Shown in pieces: positions 18,427-26,515 of a stretch of DNA of 64,000 nucleotides. The DNA is from Pseudogemmobacter lacusdianii (GTDB lineage: Bacteria > Pseudomonadota > Alphaproteobacteria > Rhodobacterales > Rhodobacteraceae), in NCBI RefSeq assembly GCF_030848395.1, contig NZ_JAVDBT010000005.1:124001-188000 (forward strand). Reading direction: 5' to 3'. The notes beneath the pieces were generated by a model. That model ran no database searches. It worked only from the letters and a program-made list of their open reading frames with translations, and was not told the origin of the DNA. The first letter of the stretch is position 1. Every line of letters starts with the position of its first letter. The position numbers and the translations under genes were made by a program.

Positions 18427-19248
18427 ATGAAGCAGCCTTCTCAACCCAACGTGATCTTCGTGACGGGGGCAGCCAGCGGCATTGGCGCGGCCTTTGCTAA
18501 AATGGCGGCCGTGAAGGGCCATCAGGTGGTGGTCGCTGATATCAACCAAACCCAAGCCGAGGCGGTGGCGCAAGCGATTGGGCCGCGCGCCTTGGCAGTG
18601 GCCTTGGATATTTGCGATCCCGCTGCTTGGCAAAATGCCTTGGGTGCGGCCTGCCGTCACTTTGGCCGCATTGATGTACTCGTCAACAATGCCGGCGTGG
18701 TCTTTCCGGGCCGCTTGGACGAGGTGCCGCTTGAGCAGCACCGCAAAACCCTTGATGTCAATGTGATGGGGCCGATGCTGGGCATGCTGGCTGCGCTGCC
18801 GCTCTTCAAGGCGCAAGGCCACGGCCATATCGTCACTTTGTGCAGTATGACGGCCTTTATGACCATGCCGGGCATTGTCAGCTATGCGGCCTCGAAAAGT
18901 GCCTTGCGGGCTTTGCATCTGGGCATGGCGCTGGAGCATCGCGACAGCGGCGTCGACTTCACCCTGATGCACCCCGGCGCGACCGAGACGCCGATGCTAG
19001 AGCGCGAGGCGGAACGTGGCGTCTCGGCCGCATTTGCGCGCCAAGCGGTGCCGCCGGAAGAGGTGGCAAAACTGGTGCTGAAGGCGTTGAAGAGCAAAGC
19101 GGTCGAGGTCTGCATTCCCGCCTCACGCGGGCGGTTTGTGAAGGCGGTGGGGATGAACCCGGCCCGACTGACCGAGCTTGTCACCCGCAATGAGGCGATC
19201 GGCGCGGAACTGTTGGCCGCGCGTATGGCCGCAAAAACAAAGAGTTAG
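18427..19248 (+). CDS. short-chain dehydrogenase/reductase
   Basis: NAD(P)-dependent oxidoreductase. The ATG at 18427 gives 273 residues. Motifs: the cofactor loop TGAASGIGAAF, LVNNAGVV, and the catalytic Ser with Y-x3-K in SYAASKSALRAL. The Asp in VVVADINQ after the second strand suggests NAD(H) preference. It lies 150 bases behind the kinase; that gap holds TTGACA at 18303, a possible -35 of its own promoter. It could oxidise a polyol or ketose of the same pathway. The C-terminal tail is more like generic retinol-dehydrogenase-type SDRs, so the substrate is open. Confidence 0.87.
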   Translation: MKQPSQPNVIFVTGAASGIGAAFAKMAAVKGHQVVVADINQTQAEAVAQAIGPRALAVALDICDPAAWQNALGAACRHFGRIDVLVNNAGVVFPGRLDEVPLEQHRKTLDVNVMGPMLGMLAALPLFKAQGHGHIVTLCSMTAFMTMPGIVSYAASKSALRALHLGMALEHRDSGVDFTLMHPGATETPMLEREAERGVSAAFARQAVPPEEVAKLVLKALKSKAVEVCIPASRGRFVKAVGMNPARLTELVTRNEAIGAELLAARMAAKTKS

Positions 19249-19283
19249 TCCGGATAGGCCTCTTTCCAGCCTCGGAGGGCGCA

Positions 19284-20198
19284 ATGAAAGTGATCACGCA
19301 GGATCTGGGCTATCCCGAAGGCCCCATTGCCATGCCGGATGGTTCGGTCTTGGTGCTGGACATCTATGATGAGGCGCTGAAGCGGGTCTCGCCTTCGGGG
19401 CAAGTCACCCGGATCGCCGCGCTGCCCGGCGGTCCTAATGGTGCGGCTTTGGGGCCAGAGGGCGCGGTCTTCGTCTGCAACAACGGCGGCACGGATTGGA
19501 TCGACACCGGGCCGGGCACACGCCGCACCGGGCCGCAAAGCGCGGGCTATCGCGGCGGCAGTATTGAGCGCGTGGATCTGGTGACGGGCCGGGTCGAGAC
19601 GCTTTATGACGCTTTCGAGGGCGTCGGTCTGCGCAGTCCCAATGATCTCGTCTTCGACGGCACCGGCGGGTTTTATTTCACCGATTTCGGCAAGCGCCGC
19701 GCGCATGAGATGGATCTGGGCGCGGTCTATTGGGCCAAAGCGGACGGGTCCGAGATCCGGCTTCTGGTCAGCGGCATGATCTCTCCCAACGGGATCGCAC
19801 TCTCGCCCGATGGGAACTCGCTTTACGTCGCCGAGACTTACACCGGCCGGATCTGGATGTGGAGCATCGAGGCACCGGGCCAGCTGCGCAAAGCCGATTG
19901 GCCGGCCAGCTATGGCGCGACGCTTTTCGCAAGCCCCGGCGGGATTGCCCGCTTTGACGGCTTGGCAGTGGCGGCAAGTGGCGCGGTCTATGCGGCGGCT
20001 TTGGATATGTGCGCTGTGCTTGAGTTCCAAGGCCCGCTGCAAGCGCCTCGGCTGCATCCTTTGCCGGACCTTCTGGTGACCAATTTGTGCTTTGGCGGCC
20101 CCGATATGCGGACCTGCTATGCGACGCTTTCGCATGATGCACGGCTCGTCAGGTTTCGGGTGGCCGAGCCGGGTCTGGTGTTACACCACGCGGGCTGA
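19284..20198 (+). CDS. SMP-30/gluconolactonase family lactonase
   Basis: Six-bladed beta-propeller enzyme that usually opens sugar lactones with a divalent metal. The 304 residues show LGYPEGPI (Glu ligand region), RSPNDLVFDGTGGFYFTD and SPNGIALSPDGNSLYVAET, the typical Asn/Asp metal-site stretches. GGAGGG precedes the ATG at 19284. It is co-directional with the SDR, 35 bases away, so a dehydrogenase-lactonase sequence of sugar oxidation is plausible. It is convergent with the creatininase-family gene. Confidence 0.85.
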   Translation: MKVITQDLGYPEGPIAMPDGSVLVLDIYDEALKRVSPSGQVTRIAALPGGPNGAALGPEGAVFVCNNGGTDWIDTGPGTRRTGPQSAGYRGGSIERVDLVTGRVETLYDAFEGVGLRSPNDLVFDGTGGFYFTDFGKRRAHEMDLGAVYWAKADGSEIRLLVSGMISPNGIALSPDGNSLYVAETYTGRIWMWSIEAPGQLRKADWPASYGATLFASPGGIARFDGLAVAASGAVYAAALDMCAVLEFQGPLQAPRLHPLPDLLVTNLCFGGPDMRTCYATLSHDARLVRFRVAEPGLVLHHAG

Positions 20199-20207
20199 CG
20201 CGCGCCG

Positions 20208-20939
20208 TCAGCCCAAACCGGCGAAGGCTTTGAACTCGGCCTCGGCCTCGTCCAGCACCAAGGCCAAGAGCTCTTGGCCATGCTCTGGCCGCGCAAGTTC
20301 GGACCATGAGCCGACGCGGCCACAAGGAAACCGCGCGCGGTGCTCATCCGGTGGGCCGTGGCGGTCGCCAGAATGGGCGGCGCGGAAGGCAGCGTCGAGC
20401 AATTCGGGCGCGTCGAGCGGGGCGCGGTCAATGCGGCGGTGCAGGGCTTGGGTCAAAGCAATCTCGGACGGGGTGGCGTGCATCCCTTCCCACGCGCCAT
20501 AAAGCCGGGCGCGCAGGGCGTTGGTCTGCGGGTAATCCCACCACGACCGGATTTGCACGGCCAAAGCGGTCTTTTCGGCCATAGCGCGCAGGGGGGCTAG
20601 ATTGGCGCCGTGGCCATTCACCACATAAAGCCGCTGAAAACCGTGCTGCGAAAGAGCGGTGAAAATCTCGGACAGAAGCGTCGAAAAGGTCTGCTCCGAG
20701 ACGGAGATCGTGCCGGGAAATCCCATGTTGAAGGGCGCGGGCGTATAGGCCAAAGGCGGTAGGACGATGGAGCCGGTCCGTTCGGCCAGACGTTCCGCAA
20801 CCGCTGTGGCGCAAAGCGCATCCGTGCCGATCAGGCCGATTGGCCCGTGCTGCTCGGTCGAGCCGACAGGCAGGATCGCATCGCGGCGGGTGGCGAGGTA
20901 GGCCTCGACCTCTTCCCAAGCCATCATATCCAGTCTCAT
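20208..20939 (-). CDS. creatininase-family amidohydrolase
   Basis: Metal-dependent amidase family that includes creatininase and various formamide or lactam hydrolases. The ATG at 20939 follows AAGGAGAG and overlaps the GST stop as ATGA, giving 243 residues. Metal ligands of the family are in place: E29 and H31 in GSTEQHG, D40 in IGTDA, H110 in VNGHGAN, and an acidic residue in EGMHATPSE. It is the last gene of the leftward operon behind the GST, permease and binding protein. The substrate is unknown; an amide or formamide product of the island's pathway is a reasonable guess. Confidence 0.85.
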   Translation of the reverse strand: MRLDMMAWEEVEAYLATRRDAILPVGSTEQHGPIGLIGTDALCATAVAERLAERTGSIVLPPLAYTPAPFNMGFPGTISVSEQTFSTLLSEIFTALSQHGFQRLYVVNGHGANLAPLRAMAEKTALAVQIRSWWDYPQTNALRARLYGAWEGMHATPSEIALTQALHRRIDRAPLDAPELLDAAFRAAHSGDRHGPPDEHRARFPCGRVGSWSELARPEHGQELLALVLDEAEAEFKAFAGLG

Positions 20940-21580
20940 CGGGGGCTCTCCTTGCTGCGAACCCAATCTTGCAGGGCGCGGCGGTAGGTTTGGATGTGCG
21001 GGGCCAGAGCGGGCAGAGCCTCATAGGCTTGCGCGCAATGAGGGTCTGGCAGGCCCAGCTGAAGCGCTTCATTCAGGCTCTCTTGCACAAGCCCCACCGC
21101 ACAAAGCCCGCAATCGGGCAGGCCGGAGGTGTTGCCACTGAGAAAGGGGCCGGGGCCGGTCAGCTTCTGCAACGTCTCAAGATGGCGCAGAATGGTGTCA
21201 CGGGCTGCAGCGGGCACCACCGCACCGCTGCCCACCAACGGGAACAGCGCGCGCAAGGCGGGCTCAATCCGCAGGTCAATCAGCCGCGATAAGGCCCGGT
21301 TGCGGGCTCGAGAGGCGGGGTCCGTGCCCACCAAGGGTATGCCAAGCCCAAGGTCATCGAGATATTCAATGATCGTGTCAGATTCGACCACGAGCGCGTC
21401 GCCATAGCGCAGAGCAGGCACAGTGCCTTGCGGCACAATCGCCTTATACTCGGCGCTGCAATAGCCTCCGGGAGGCGGAAGTTCGCGCCACTCCAATCCC
21501 TTTAGAGCCAGCGCAATGCGCAGCTTGCAGCTGTAGACGCTGATCGGCGTGGCATAAAGGAGGAGCTCAGTCGCGGCCAT
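20936..21580 (-). CDS. glutathione S-transferase-like protein
   Basis: The 214-residue GST has an N-terminal thioredoxin-like domain (ATPISVYSCKLRIALALKG, the PQGTVPAL cis-Pro loop and the VESDTIIEYL glutathione-binding ES pair) and an all-helical C-terminal domain. The SVYSCKLRIAL start is close to zeta-class GSTs, which include maleylpyruvate and maleylacetoacetate isomerases of aromatic degradation, so a ring-cleavage isomerase role is possible. The ATG at 21580 lies inside the end of the permease gene; a GTG at 21592 is an alternative. Confidence 0.82.
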   Translation of the reverse strand: MAATELLLYATPISVYSCKLRIALALKGLEWRELPPPGGYCSAEYKAIVPQGTVPALRYGDALVVESDTIIEYLDDLGLGIPLVGTDPASRARNRALSRLIDLRIEPALRALFPLVGSGAVVPAAARDTILRHLETLQKLTGPGPFLSGNTSGLPDCGLCAVGLVQESLNEALQLGLPDPHCAQAYEALPALAPHIQTYRRALQDWVRSKESPR

Positions 21581-22367
21581 GCGTGCCGGCACCCATCCGC
21601 CGCTCCATCCGTCGCACGCCCCATGACACCAAAAGGATCAGGGCGAGATATTCCAAGACCAAGAAGCTGTAGATCTCCAAGGGGCGGAACTGTGATAAGG
21701 TCAGCTCATTGGCGCGGCGGGTCAGCTCTTGATAGCCGATCACCGAGACCAGTGAGGACATCTTCAGCACATAGACATATTGGTTGCCCAAGGCGGGCAG
21801 CACAGCGCGCACCACCTGCGGCAAGATCACCAGCCGCATGGTCTGCCAAGGCGAAAGGCCCAGCGAGCGCGCCGCCTCACCCTGGCCTTTTTTCACCGAT
21901 TGCAGGCCCGCGCGCCAAATCTCTGAGGTGAAGGCGCTGTCCGAGATGGCCAAGCACAAAAGCCCGGTGACAAAGACACCGGTTTGAAAGCCGGTCAGGA
22001 TCGGCAGGCCGTAATAGACCCAGAGGATCATCACCAAGAGCGGGATGGCGCGGAAGAACTCGACATAGATCCGGCTTGCGTAAAAAAGCGGCCGGCGCTT
22101 TGAGCTGCCCATCAGCGCCACCGCAAGTCCGACGCTCAGCGAGATCACCATCGCCAAGGTCGAAACCGAGACCGTCGCCCAAAGCCCCCAGATCAGGAAG
22201 CTGAGGTTGGACAGGCCACGCGGATCAAAGGGCGAAAGAATGTACCAAGCGAAATTATAGCCGCCGCCCGCGCCACTGCTCGCGCAGCCCGACAAAAGCA
22301 GCAAAGCGGCTGCCATAACGCTGTGCAGGGGCCAACGGCCCCTGAGTTCAGGTTTCGCCGCGATCAT
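21567..22367 (-). CDS. amino-acid-type ABC transporter permease with lipobox-like N terminus
   Basis: Polar-amino-acid family (HisMQ type) inner-membrane permease. I take the ATG at 22367, five bases after the binding-protein stop; the protein has 266 residues. The permease core carries FFRAIPLLVMILWVYYG and the cytoplasmic EAA-like loop QGEAARSLGLSPWQTMRLVILP. Unusually, the first hydrophobic segment ends in LLLLSGCASSG, which looks like a lipoprotein signal, followed by about 30 periplasmic residues before the next span. Only one permease and no ATPase are encoded here, so it must pair with itself and borrow an ATPase. Confidence 0.87.
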   Translation of the reverse strand: MIAAKPELRGRWPLHSVMAAALLLLSGCASSGAGGGYNFAWYILSPFDPRGLSNLSFLIWGLWATVSVSTLAMVISLSVGLAVALMGSSKRRPLFYASRIYVEFFRAIPLLVMILWVYYGLPILTGFQTGVFVTGLLCLAISDSAFTSEIWRAGLQSVKKGQGEAARSLGLSPWQTMRLVILPQVVRAVLPALGNQYVYVLKMSSLVSVIGYQELTRRANELTLSQFRPLEIYSFLVLEYLALILLVSWGVRRMERRMGAGTHGRD

Positions 22368-22374
22368 ATACCGA

Positions 22375-23181
22375 TCAGCCTTGACCCAACCATTTCTTGT
22401 CCAGCCCGGCAAAATAGCCGTCGATCTTGCGCAGGGTCACCCAAGTGTTGACGAAGTTCAGCCAGATCGGATCGTCCTGCGCCACGACATAGGCGAAGGG
22501 ACGGCGGTTGCGCATCTCGGCCCCGGGTACAACGATCTTCAGGTCGGGGAAGTTGGCGACCAAACTGCCTGCCTCGACGTTCGAGGTGATGGTCACATCG
22601 GCGCGTCCTGCCAGCACCTCTTGAAAGCCAGTGGCGGGCGATTGCACGGCTTGGATCGTGGCATTGGGGAAATGCGCGCGGGCTTGCTCTTCGAAGACGG
22701 TGCCCATCGAGACGGCGACGGTGATGCCGGCTTGGTTGATCGCCTCCCAACTGCCGAACCGCTCGGCATTGGCGGCGAGCGATAGGGGAACGGTGCCGGC
22801 CTCGGTATAGGGTTGGCTAAAGGCGGCAACCCGGGCGCGGGCCACGCTGACAGAGGCGCCCGAGAAGATGTCGAAGCGGTCAGCGGCAAGGCCGGTGGTG
22901 ATGGTGGACCATTCGGCGGCAACCCATTCCACTTGCACCTCTAACTCGGCAGCCAACTTGGTCATCGCCTCGATGTCATAGCCATCATAACTGTTGGAGG
23001 CGGTGTCGCGGAAAGACATCGGGTTGAAATCCCCGGTTGTGCCAACGCGCAGCACGCCTGCCTCAAGGATGCGCGACAGGCGCGAAGCCGGTGCGCTTTG
23101 CGCTGCGGCGGGTTTGCCGCCCGCCAGCATCAAAGCACCGCCACCTAGGGCAGCCATTGCGAAAAGGTCTCGTCTGTCCAT
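22375..23181 (-). CDS. amino-acid-type ABC transporter substrate-binding protein
   Basis: Periplasmic solute-binding protein family 3. The 268 residues begin with MDRRDLFAMAALGGG, a twin-arginine-like signal ending near AAAQS. The mature part (ILEAGVLRVGTTGDFNPMSF, YDGYDIEAMTKLAAELEVQV, DIFSGASVSVARARVAAFSQPY) resembles both polar-amino-acid receptors and the periplasmic cyclohexadienyl dehydratase PheC, which shares the fold. Tight linkage to the permease favours a transport role. The substrate is unknown. Confidence 0.87.
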   Translation of the reverse strand: MDRRDLFAMAALGGGALMLAGGKPAAAQSAPASRLSRILEAGVLRVGTTGDFNPMSFRDTASNSYDGYDIEAMTKLAAELEVQVEWVAAEWSTITTGLAADRFDIFSGASVSVARARVAAFSQPYTEAGTVPLSLAANAERFGSWEAINQAGITVAVSMGTVFEEQARAHFPNATIQAVQSPATGFQEVLAGRADVTITSNVEAGSLVANFPDLKIVVPGAEMRNRRPFAYVVAQDDPIWLNFVNTWVTLRKIDGYFAGLDKKWLGQG

Positions 23182-23222
23182 GATTTTGGTCCCCAGTCGG
23201 CTGATACAGGTGAGCGAATTGG

Positions 23223-24278
23223 TTACGGCTTATGCGCGGTTGCGCCGCTGCATCGCCGCAGCGGTCCGGCGTCAATCATCGCATTGAAATCGTACGGTCG
23301 GTCGAGAAAACCATTTACCAGCAGATGTTCGTATTTCTTGCCGACTTGCGCAACGCGTTCAGCGGAAAGATTAATGTCTATCTGTTGAAGCAAACGAGAA
23401 GAATATCCTTGATCCAAGAACGACTCGGGCAGGCCGGTGTCATTGGCAAAAATACGGCGGGTTTCCGAGGCGTTTTGCGTCGCCCAATCTTGCGCCTGCA
23501 AGAGCTGCGCCATCCAACGATCTACCAAATCCGGTCGCTCGTCCAAGAGCTTGGCTGAGACGGTCAGCAAGATCGGATGGCCGAAGCCGGCTTCGCTGTC
23601 GTCTTCCAGCCCGCTCATCCGCGCCACTTCAAAGGCACCCGTAGTGGCGCAGAGGATGGCTGAAAGTGCAGCGTCGGAATAGATCGCATCGACCTCGCCC
23701 CGGTAGAGCGCCGCGATCTCCTCACGCTGCACAGCGAATTGGCTGCGGCTGCCCCAGAGCGAGGCGCGAGCCTCGGGGCCGATGGTGGCATCGTCGAAAT
23801 AACTGCGGTCAATCTCGATCGGCACGATGACAGGCGGCGGGGCGCCATCGGGCAAAAGGCGTTGCAGCTGTGCGATGCCCGCCAGCACTGTGGCACGCCA
23901 CCAATCGGTGCGGTCGTTCTTGCGGATGGGCAAGGCAATGCGCCGACCGGCCAGCGCCTGAGGGCCAAGGTTCGCTTTGCGCAAGTCGCTGTCAGGCAAA
24001 GCAAAAAAGCCCGAGCTTCGGTCGTGCCAATTGATCCCGATGATCCGCAGATCCACGCCTTTTGACAGTGCTTGTAAGGGTGGCACATAGCCGCCAAAGC
24101 GGAAAAGCGCAGGGTGGTCGTGGCTGTAATGTGCCAGCCGGGTAGCCTCATCGGCGGCTTCCGAGACCGAGCGGACCTCGATCCCGTCGGCGGCAAATTC
24201 AGCCTCGAGCCAGCCTTGCCGAATGGCAATCGAGGCCGCGGTGGGAGCCGGGCAGCGTGTATACCAAAGCGTTTTCAC
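23223..24278 (-). CDS. DszB-like desulfinase family protein (cytoplasmic, substrate-binding-protein fold)
   Basis: DszB cleaves the carbon-sulfur bond of 2'-hydroxybiphenyl-2-sulfinate. From memory of that sequence, this protein matches it over its length, and all three DszB catalytic residues are kept: Cys9 in YTRCPAP (Cys27 in DszB), His50 and Arg60 ten residues apart in HYSHDHPALFRFGG (His60 and Arg70). The GTG at 24278 follows AAGGA and gives 351 residues; DszB has 365. No signal peptide follows that start, so it should be a cytoplasmic enzyme and not a transporter receptor. Neighbours are a LysR gene upstream and ABC importer genes downstream in the same direction. The substrate is unknown; a sulfinate or sulfonate-derived compound is inferred. 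Confidence 0.72.
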   Translation of the reverse strand: MKTLWYTRCPAPTAASIAIRQGWLEAEFAADGIEVRSVSEAADEATRLAHYSHDHPALFRFGGYVPPLQALSKGVDLRIIGINWHDRSSGFFALPDSDLRKANLGPQALAGRRIALPIRKNDRTDWWRATVLAGIAQLQRLLPDGAPPPVIVPIEIDRSYFDDATIGPEARASLWGSRSQFAVQREEIAALYRGEVDAIYSDAALSAILCATTGAFEVARMSGLEDDSEAGFGHPILLTVSAKLLDERPDLVDRWMAQLLQAQDWATQNASETRRIFANDTGLPESFLDQGYSSRLLQQIDINLSAERVAQVGKKYEHLLVNGFLDRPYDFNAMIDAGPLRRCSGATAHKP

Positions 24279-24392
24279 GGCATGTCCTTGCGGAAAAGGC
24301 CAGTCGCAGGGTCGGCCAATGGGGCGCAGAATTTGTGCCCAGCATGACGGAGGCGGCAAAGGCCAGCAAGGCGGCGTTTGTAATGTTTGCGA

Positions 24393-25313
24393 TCAGTTAA
24401 ACTTATCGCAATCGGTCGCCTCAGCGAAGATCCAGTCGTGGAAGGCGCGCACTGCCGGCCGGTCCAGCGCCGTCTCGGGGCAGACGAACCAAAAGGCGTA
24501 ATCCGAGGGCACAGGCGGCAAGGTAAAGGGCCGCACCAACCGCCCATCGGCCAAGGCATCCATCACCAAAGCATCGCGTCCAAGCGCCACCCCCAAGCCC
24601 TCGATCGCCGCTTGCACCACCATATTGGATTGTCCAAACCGGCGCAGACGCGCTGGGCGCGGTAGCATGATGTTCGATTGGGCCGCCCAAAACTCCCAGT
24701 TCGGAAGGCGCCCTCCGGCGGGCTTTAGATCATCAACCAAGAGCGTGTGCCGCGCCAAATCGGCCGGGCAGCGCAGGTCAGGATCGCTGCGCAAAAGCTC
24801 GGGCGAGCAGACGGGGGTGAGATTCTCACCCAGCAACCGGCGCACATAGAGCCCTGAATATCGGCCCAAACCATAGCGAATCGCCACATCGGCCTCGCCT
24901 CCCGCAAAGGAGATCGCCCGCGCCTCGGTCGAGATCGAGACCGACATATCGGGCTGGGCCTGATCAAAGCGGATGAGCCGGGGGAAGAGCCAGTTGATCG
25001 CGAAGCCCGGCAGGCACGAGATTGAAAGGCTTTGCGCGTTGTTGCTGCGGTTGCGCAGCTCATTGCACAAAGAACCGATCCGGCCCAAGCCTTCGCCAAC
25101 CGCTTCGGCCAAGCGCCGGCCCTCATCCGTTGGGTGAGATGCGCGCGGACCGCGCACCAAAAGCCTTTGCCCAGTCCATTCCTCTAAAAGCCTGACATGC
25201 TGCGACACTGCGCTTTGCGAGATGCCCAACTCTTCGGCGGCGCTGGAAAAGCCGCCCATCCGAACGACCGCTTCGAAGGCGCGCAAGGCGGCGTAGGGCA
25301 AGTTGATCAACAT
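24393..25313 (-). CDS. LysR-family transcriptional regulator (GcvA-like)
   Basis: The 306 residues carry an N-terminal winged HTH (FSSAAEELGISQSAVSQHVRLLEE) and a type 2 periplasmic-binding-like effector domain with FPRLIRFDQAQPD and VAIRYGLGRYSGL, typical of the GcvA group. It is divergent from the M29-like/Rieske pair and co-directional with the DszB-like/ABC operon, 114 bases upstream of it. It is therefore well placed to control both arms of the island. The 103-base divergent gap (25314-25416) should hold its operator; I saw no strong T-N11-A repeat. Confidence 0.92.
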   Translation of the reverse strand: MLINLPYAALRAFEAVVRMGGFSSAAEELGISQSAVSQHVRLLEEWTGQRLLVRGPRASHPTDEGRRLAEAVGEGLGRIGSLCNELRNRSNNAQSLSISCLPGFAINWLFPRLIRFDQAQPDMSVSISTEARAISFAGGEADVAIRYGLGRYSGLYVRRLLGENLTPVCSPELLRSDPDLRCPADLARHTLLVDDLKPAGGRLPNWEFWAAQSNIMLPRPARLRRFGQSNMVVQAAIEGLGVALGRDALVMDALADGRLVRPFTLPPVPSDYAFWFVCPETALDRPAVRAFHDWIFAEATDCDKFN

Positions 25314-25416
25314 GGGCAGGCTATTAGCTCAGCTTAAGGGCTGGATTAGACCTTGCATATTGTGAAAGCCCGCGCAACGGCTTCGATTGCGGCGAAGGTA
25401 CTTATTAGGTTACGCA

Positions 25417-26502
25417 ATGCCCCAGTCGCAGTCCGATCCGCTTGCCGCAGCGGTGCAGAATCTTTTGCAGGGCTGCGCTGGGGCGCGGGCAGGGGAGCGT
25501 TTGCTCATGCTCGAAGAAGGTCCCGCGCTTGGTCATTATGGGCCGGGACTGGGGGATGTGATTGCGCAAGGTGCCAAGGCTTTGGACCTTGTGGTCGAGC
25601 GCCGTCAGGTGGGCTTCTCCCCCCATCCGCAAGAGCCTTCGCAGGCGATGCTTTTGGCGATGGCAGGGGCGCAGCATATCCTGTACCTCGCCCGCATCGG
25701 TGACCAAATGCGCTTTCGCGCGCTGCCCTATGCCGAGCGGTCTGTCGTCTCCTATGCGCTTGATCTGGCGTCATTTTCTAGCGCTTTTGGCACAATTCCG
25801 CATGGCGCAATGCTGGCGATGAAGGCCGCGATCAACGCCGCGATGGCAGCAGCGCAAGAGATCCATATCCGCTGCCCCTTGGGCACCGATCTGCGCGGCC
25901 GCATAGCGCCGGGGCAAAGCGCGCCGCCTGATGTTGGCATCCGGCGTTTTCCAATGGCGGTCTTTGCTCCGGTTCCGATGGCGGGCTTCAGCGGCAAAGT
26001 CGCGCTGGCGCGCTTCGTGCTTGGCACGGGTTCCGTCTATTACCAGCCGTTCCTGCACAAGCTGGATCAAGTGGTCACTGTCCAGCTCAGCGGGAACCGC
26101 GCTTTGCGCTATGACGGACCCGCGGATGTCGTGCAGTCCTTGCTTCGCCACATCGAAAGGGTGGCCAGCGCGCAGGGCTTGGATGGTCATTTCGTGCATT
26201 CTTGGCATGCCGGCATCCACCCCGGCTGCGCCTATCCCGGACGGGCAGAGGATCACCCCGAACGCTGGACCTGCAGCGCCTTTGGCAATCCACGGCTTCT
26301 GCATTTCCACAGCTGTGGCGATGACGCGCCGGGTGAAATTTGCTGGAATTTGCTTGATCCCACTGTCACCTTGGACGGTGTGGCCCTTTGGGAGGAGGGT
26401 CGGCTTCACCCGCGCAGGATTGTGGCGGGGGCGGCCGTTCTAGACGCCTGCCCAGAGCTTGCGGCCTGCTTTGCTGCCCCGGCCCGCGCGGTCGGGCTAT
26501 AG
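25417..26502 (+). CDS. uncharacterised protein, possibly related to M29 aminopeptidase/NicX-type metal enzymes
   Basis: I do not recognise it with confidence. The ATG at 25417 gives 361 residues; an in-frame start at 25387 is possible. The opening (ARAGERLLMLEEG) and general layout recall aminopeptidase T (M29) and the iron enzyme NicX (2,5-dihydroxypyridine dioxygenase). The C-terminal part has a striking His/Cys/Asp-rich stretch: HSWHAGIHPGC, then LHFHSCGDDAPGEICWNLLD. The H-x-D metal motif of M29/NicX is not obvious, so it may be a divergent branch or another family. It is 13 bases ahead of a Rieske oxygenase and probably acts in the same pathway. Confidence 0.5.
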   Translation: MPQSQSDPLAAAVQNLLQGCAGARAGERLLMLEEGPALGHYGPGLGDVIAQGAKALDLVVERRQVGFSPHPQEPSQAMLLAMAGAQHILYLARIGDQMRFRALPYAERSVVSYALDLASFSSAFGTIPHGAMLAMKAAINAAMAAAQEIHIRCPLGTDLRGRIAPGQSAPPDVGIRRFPMAVFAPVPMAGFSGKVALARFVLGTGSVYYQPFLHKLDQVVTVQLSGNRALRYDGPADVVQSLLRHIERVASAQGLDGHFVHSWHAGIHPGCAYPGRAEDHPERWTCSAFGNPRLLHFHSCGDDAPGEICWNLLDPTVTLDGVALWEEGRLHPRRIVAGAAVLDACPELAACFAAPARAVGL

Positions 26503-26515
26503 GAGGGAGTGCAGG

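Noticed and set aside
22375-23181. Periplasmic cyclohexadienyl dehydratase (PheC)
   Set aside because: Sequence is somewhat similar, but the gene is eight bases from a cognate permease gene, so a transport receptor is more likely.
23223-24278. Ordinary ABC (taurine/nitrate-type) substrate-binding protein
   Set aside because: The well-supported GTG start leaves no signal peptide, and the DszB catalytic residues are all present.
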